A DNA stretch of 19,453 bases from Betaproteobacteria bacterium (GTDB taxonomy: Bacteria > Pseudomonadota > Gammaproteobacteria > Burkholderiales > SG8-41), in NCBI GenBank assembly GCA_029863175.1, contig JAOTVX010000055.1, positions 1 to 19,453 on the forward strand, in the 5' to 3' direction. Positions within the stretch are counted from its first letter, which is position 1; every line of letters starts with the position of its first letter. Below the pieces are notes generated by a model, which was given only the letters and a program-made list of their open reading frames with translations, did no database searches and was not told the origin of the DNA. Below are positions 16,347 to 19,453 of the stretch, in pieces. Position numbers and translations under genes: made by a program.

Positions 16347-16580
16347 ATGAACATCATTTACAGCAGTGACAACTATTACGTGGTGGAGTACCCCGCGCAG
16401 CATGGCTTCGAGCTGGTGGACAAGCGCACCCAGCGCGGGACGTTTTTCCGGGGCGACGTAGCGGAGCGCTTTGCACAGTCCATGCAGGAGGCGGTTGCGG
16501 GAGAGGCCACCGTCGAGCACGTCGACGAGTTCCTCGGCAACTTCGGCGTGTTGCTTGATGTTCCCGTCGTGTACCACTGA
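16347..16580 (+). CDS. DUF3567-family protein
   Basis: A 77-residue protein of unknown function. The pattern MNIIYSSDNYYVVEYP at the start, GFELVDKRTQRGTFFRGDVAERF in the middle and VEHVDEFLGNFGVLLDVPVVYH at the end fits DUF3567, a family I know mainly from Betaproteobacteria, and therefore a lineage marker. It has no signal peptide or membrane segment. The ATG at 16347 is chosen because family members start with MxxIYxSDNY; the TTG at 16326 is also in frame. It stands alone, convergent with the next gene. Confidence 0.87.
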   Translation: MNIIYSSDNYYVVEYPAQHGFELVDKRTQRGTFFRGDVAERFAQSMQEAVAGEATVEHVDEFLGNFGVLLDVPVVYH

Positions 16581-16656
16581 CGCCCGCATAAGCGCCTCGT
16601 TGCCGGGTGAGCGGTGGACCGTAAATGCTGAGGCGCCGTTTCCTCTGCCAAGCTTA

Positions 16657-16683
16657 GAACCCGTACGATAATTTTACGGGCTC
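16657..16683. terminator. Hairpin between convergent genes
   Basis: Arms GAACCCGTA (16657-16665) and TACGGGCTC (16675-16683) pair over 9 positions with one wobble, with a 9-base loop. It abuts the stop of the minus-strand membrane gene and follows the DUF3567 gene. There is no T-run, so this is a candidate only. Confidence 0.45.
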
Positions 16684-17289
16684 TTAGTCTTCGGTGAGGC
16701 CGATCCCCGTCGCACCCGCGATCAGCGCCGCCATCTGCTCCATCGCGGCGCGGCCCGGCAGACTCTCCGCAATCACCAGATTGGCCTGCGTCGGATTACG
16801 GCTGCGCGCGATGAGCTGGTAGCGTGGCTCGGCGCTGAACTGGTTTTGAAAGCGGGCCGGAATCAGCGGCTCCACTGCGGCAATGTCTGAGCAGGAAAGC
16901 GTGCGTCGGGAAAGCGTCAATCCGAATAGGCGGCGTACCGTTGCGATGTGATCGGGTTCCGCCATCACCCTCAGCGAATTGGCGAGCAGGTAGGCGGCCA
17001 ACGCGATAAACACGACGCCGAACGCCAGGATCGGGAGAGCGAATCCACCCACCAGAATGATCATCAGCCACCCCTGTGCGCCCGGGCCGCCCGTGAGTCC
17101 AAGGCCGGCTGCAGCGGCAACGGGTAGCGCGATGCTTAACGCACCGAAGGCGCCGAACCCGGCGGCAGCCCCGAGGTTGCGCAACGGCGGGAAATAGAAC
17201 TCGAGGCCCTGGGGCAGCTGCCTGACGCGCACGATTCCGTGCGGGAGCGCCGCGTCCGCAATCGAGCTCGTTGTGGAAGGTTTTTGCAA
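16684..17289 (-). CDS. Two-helix membrane protein, unknown function
   Basis: I do not recognise a named family. The 201-residue product has a short N-terminal region with RVRQLPQGLEFYFPPLRN, then two transmembrane segments at about residues 39-64 and 74-104 rich in Ala, Gly, Leu and Ile. A C-terminal soluble domain of about 95 residues follows. This architecture suggests an inner-membrane protein with both ends in the cytoplasm. The first start is TTG at 17289 with no convincing ribosome binding site, so the N-terminus is uncertain by about 15 residues. The stop is next to a hairpin. It is 45 bp downstream of the exonuclease gene, on the same strand, so it may share its transcript. Confidence 0.8.
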   Translation of the reverse strand: MQKPSTTSSIADAALPHGIVRVRQLPQGLEFYFPPLRNLGAAAGFGAFGALSIALPVAAAAGLGLTGGPGAQGWLMIILVGGFALPILAFGVVFIALAAYLLANSLRVMAEPDHIATVRRLFGLTLSRRTLSCSDIAAVEPLIPARFQNQFSAEPRYQLIARSRNPTQANLVIAESLPGRAAMEQMAALIAGATGIGLTED

Positions 17290-17334
17290 GCTTTTGCGGG
17301 TTCAACCAGTTGGCGGCCCATTATGCCCGTGCCG

Positions 17335-18735
17335 TTATGCCGGCAGGGGGACTACCGCGCAACGCGGGCGCGCCGAGCTGAAGAAGCGCGTCAAAATGCG
17401 ATAGGTGTCGAGGTCGAACACGGGCTGCGGGCTACGCTCCGACAGTTCTTGCAGGTCCGTCTCGGAACGCACGGTGCCGAGGTAGCACCAACGGTCAAGC
17501 ACGATCAGGGGGTCAGCTGCGCTGCCGGACTCGCGTATGCCGACGCGTCCCGCAAATGGCCACGGGCGCATCCTGAGCCGCGCGAGTGCCTGCCCGAGCC
17601 GCAACCCGTGAACGGCGGGGCTTTCCTTTCCGACGCAGGCGCCACGGCAGCGCCGGATCTGATGGGCAAAGCACGGCCCGCGGCCCTTCTCGAGCCCGAG
17701 CAGGATGAGGCATAGCCCGTGCTCGGTTGCCAGCGCGCGCAACTCCTCGAGCGCCGCGCGGCGCGATCGGAACAGGCCATGAAGGTCGGCGAACTGGGAC
17801 GGATCGAGATCGCGTGCGCTCACTAGTTGTGGGGGGGCGTCCGGCGCCTGCGCCCGCCAGTGCCAGGCGCAAAGTTCATTGGTGCGGCGCAGCCGACGGT
17901 TATGGACTGGCGCAAGCTGCTTGACGAGTCGCGCTTCCTCAATCAATGCGCCGAGCTCGCTGGCCGTCTCGATCCAATCCACGCGCCGCACCTGTTGCAC
18001 GATCTTCATGTCGCGGCCGTCCCGGTGGTCGCTGGAAAAATGCGACATGACACGTGCGCGCAGGTTCACGCTCTTGCCGACGTAGAGAACGACATCGTTG
18101 TCGCCGTAGAAAAGGTATACGCCTGACCCTTCCGGAATGTCGTCCAGGGCGCCCTCGGGAAGGCCCGCGGGTACGGTTGGGGCCTTGACAAGGCGATTCA
18201 CGGCAGCGGCGATGACATCGGGCTCGAACTCGCGCTGCCAGTGGCTTGCCAGGTGCCAAAGCGCGCGCGCGTCGCCGAGCGCACGGTGCCGCTGCTCGCA
18301 GGCGATGCCGTGCCTCGTCATCAGGGCGTCGAGGTTGTGGCGCGCCTCGTGCGGATAGAGCTTGCGCGAGAGCTTCACCGTGCACAGCACGCGGCTCGTG
18401 TAGCGCAGACCCACGCGCTGGAACTCGTTGCGCAAAAAGCCGTAATCGAAGCGGGCATTGTGCGCGACCAGAAGTCGGCCCTCGAGCCGCCGGTAGAGCT
18501 CGCGCGCGACCTCGTCGAAGCTTGGAGCGAGCGCCACCATGTCATTGGTGATGCCGGTAAGTGACTGGATTGCGGGGGGGATGCTCACACCCGGATTGAG
18601 GAGGGTGGACCACTCGCCCAGCACGCGCCCACGGTCGACCTCGACGAGGCCGACTTCGGTGATGCGATCGTAAGCAGGATGGGCGCCTGTGGTTTCGACG
18701 TCCAGTAAGACGAGGGGCTGGTCGAGCACTACCAA
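17335..18735 (-). CDS. DEDDh exonuclease fused to a GIY-YIG nuclease domain
   Basis: The N-terminal domain (about residues 8-170) is a proofreading-type 3'-5' exonuclease like DNA polymerase III epsilon. Its metal ligands are Asp12 and Glu14 in LDVETTG, Asp97 in NARFDYGF, and His150 and Asp155 in HRALGDARAL. A second domain (about 199-285) is a GIY-YIG endonuclease like UvrC and Cho, with GVYLFY at 205-210, LYVGKSVNLRARV at 217-229 and Glu near 266-267 in LIEEARLVKQL. The C-terminal 180 residues include CFAHQIRRCRGACVGKE, as seen near the UvrC zinc-like cysteines. The fusion is known in proteobacteria and suggests DNA repair; its exact substrate is not shown. The start is TTG at 18735, or GTG at 18729. 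Confidence 0.93.
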   Translation of the reverse strand: MVVLDQPLVLLDVETTGAHPAYDRITEVGLVEVDRGRVLGEWSTLLNPGVSIPPAIQSLTGITNDMVALAPSFDEVARELYRRLEGRLLVAHNARFDYGFLRNEFQRVGLRYTSRVLCTVKLSRKLYPHEARHNLDALMTRHGIACEQRHRALGDARALWHLASHWQREFEPDVIAAAVNRLVKAPTVPAGLPEGALDDIPEGSGVYLFYGDNDVVLYVGKSVNLRARVMSHFSSDHRDGRDMKIVQQVRRVDWIETASELGALIEEARLVKQLAPVHNRRLRRTNELCAWHWRAQAPDAPPQLVSARDLDPSQFADLHGLFRSRRAALEELRALATEHGLCLILLGLEKGRGPCFAHQIRRCRGACVGKESPAVHGLRLGQALARLRMRPWPFAGRVGIRESGSAADPLIVLDRWCYLGTVRSETDLQELSERSPQPVFDLDTYRILTRFFSSARPRCAVVPLPA

Positions 18736-18737
18736 GA

Positions 18738-18812
18738 CCGTGACCCGTGACCCGTGACCTGCGACCAGGAAAGGGCGTGAAGGTGGAGGGCTTTCAACCA
18801 GTCACCGTTCAC
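18738..18812. repeat. 7-bp phased repeats between exonuclease and IclR genes
   Basis: Three exact CCGTGAC units and a degenerate CTGCGAC fill 18738-18765. Two more heptads, CAGTCAC and CGTTCAC, lie at 18799-18812. The last one is identical to units before secD and overlaps the IclR-gene stop codon. They occupy both ends of the 73-bp gap. Confidence 0.65.
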
Positions 18813-19453
18813 TGCCCTTGGTAGCCGATGGCGCGGGAGATGTTCTGAGCGGTTTGCTGCACCTGGGCGGCCCACGCCCGGTCGAGACGGTCGGATGGCG
18901 CCGACACCGAAAGCCCGGCCACGAGCCGATTCTCGTCATTGTGGATTCCCGCCCCGATGCAGGACACGCCTTTCTCGGCCTCCTCGTTGTCGAACGCGTA
19001 GCCCTGACGGCGGATCTTGTCGAGCTCCTTGGCGAGCTGCTCGGCCTCCGTCAGGGTGTTTTCGGTATAGCGAGGGAGGCCGGTACGCCGCGCATATTCG
19101 AGCCACTTCTCTCCGCTGTCCTCTGCGAGGAAGAGCTTTCCGACGGCCGTAATGTGAAGGGGCGCGCGCGCACCGATAATCTGGACTACCCGCATCATCG
19201 AGCTGCTGCCTGCGGTGCGCTCGATGTAGACGACCTCGTCGTCGTGGCGTACCGAGAGATTGATCGTTTCGCCGAGCGCCTGATGAAGCACTTGCATGTG
19301 GGGCAGGGCTTCCTGCCGCACGCTGATGCGCGACTTGACCAGGCTGCCCAGTTCGAGGAGGCGGATGCCGAGCCGGTAGGTCCCGGGCTCGATGCGATCG
19401 ACGAGCCGGTTGTCGACCATCACCGAGAGGATGCGATGCGCGGTGGACGGGTG
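18809..19453 (-). CDS. IclR-family transcriptional regulator (N-terminus outside window)
   Basis: IclR-family proteins are dimeric regulators with an N-terminal winged helix and a C-terminal effector domain. The frame is open to the right edge: codons before the ATG at 19423 read HPSTAHRILSV, the recognition helix of the family, so the true start lies outside. About 214 of some 250 residues are seen. The effector domain shows GTYRLGIRLLELG, the typical GETINLSVRHDDEVVYIER, HITAVGKLFLAE, and EEAEKGVSCIGAGIHN with the conserved cysteine. The effector and target genes cannot be inferred, since the neighbouring divergent genes are out of view. Confidence 0.93.
   Translation of the reverse strand, partial: HPSTAHRILSVMVDNRLVDRIEPGTYRLGIRLLELGSLVKSRISVRQEALPHMQVLHQALGETINLSVRHDDEVVYIERTAGSSSMMRVVQIIGARAPLHITAVGKLFLAEDSGEKWLEYARRTGLPRYTENTLTEAEQLAKELDKIRRQGYAFDNEEAEKGVSCIGAGIHNDENRLVAGLSVSAPSDRLDRAWAAQVQQTAQNISRAIGYQGQ

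Overview
The window looks like a GC-rich betaproteobacterial chromosome. The best lineage marker is a small DUF3567-type protein at 16347-16580, a family I know mainly from Betaproteobacteria. The queA-tgt-yajC-secD-secF order and an exonuclease/GIY-YIG fusion also fit. I cannot place it to genus.

Layout. Positions 1-5907 (+) hold a conserved block: queA (5' end outside the window) and tgt for queuosine tRNA modification, yajC-secD-secF for the Sec translocon, and a DedA-family membrane protein. A D-2-hydroxyacid dehydrogenase-like gene (5909-7009, -) converges on it. Positions 7200-12031 are an integron. Its integrase gene intI (10958-12031, +) reads away from an attI region (about 10826-10900). 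Six gene cassettes extend leftward, all read on the minus strand and separated by recognisable attC sites. From attI outward they are: (1) a SAM-dependent methyltransferase interrupted by an in-frame TGA; (2) a BrnT/BrnA toxin-antitoxin pair; (3) a ribbon-helix-helix/RelE pair; (4) a 140-residue membrane-anchored protein of unknown function; (5) an 81-residue exported cysteine-rich protein of unknown function; (6) a RelB-like antitoxin with a ParE-like toxin whose C-terminus is frameshifted by a 5-bp tandem duplication. Positions 12298-19453 return to ordinary chromosome: purB (-), an MmgE/PrpD-family gene (+), an EamA-type transporter (+), the DUF3567 protein (+), a two-helix membrane protein (-), the exonuclease/GIY-YIG fusion (-), and an IclR-family regulator (-) cut by the window end.

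How it works together. The integron is the accessory part. Its integrase would recombine attC sites into attI, and the three toxin-antitoxin cassettes probably stabilise the array. Several signs suggest decay: a nonsense codon in cassette 1, a frameshift in the last toxin, a changed crossover base in one attC, no convincing attC at the distal end, and a changed residue beside the first catalytic arginine of the integrase. Two small intergenic repeat families recur in the window. One is built on AACCGCCAAG and occurs between queA and tgt, on both sides of the integron, and as a long inverted repeat before the EamA gene. The other is a 7-bp phased repeat before secD and around the exonuclease/IclR junction. 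I saw no tRNA, rRNA or CRISPR array. No stretch longer than 300 bases lacks a gene or integron feature.
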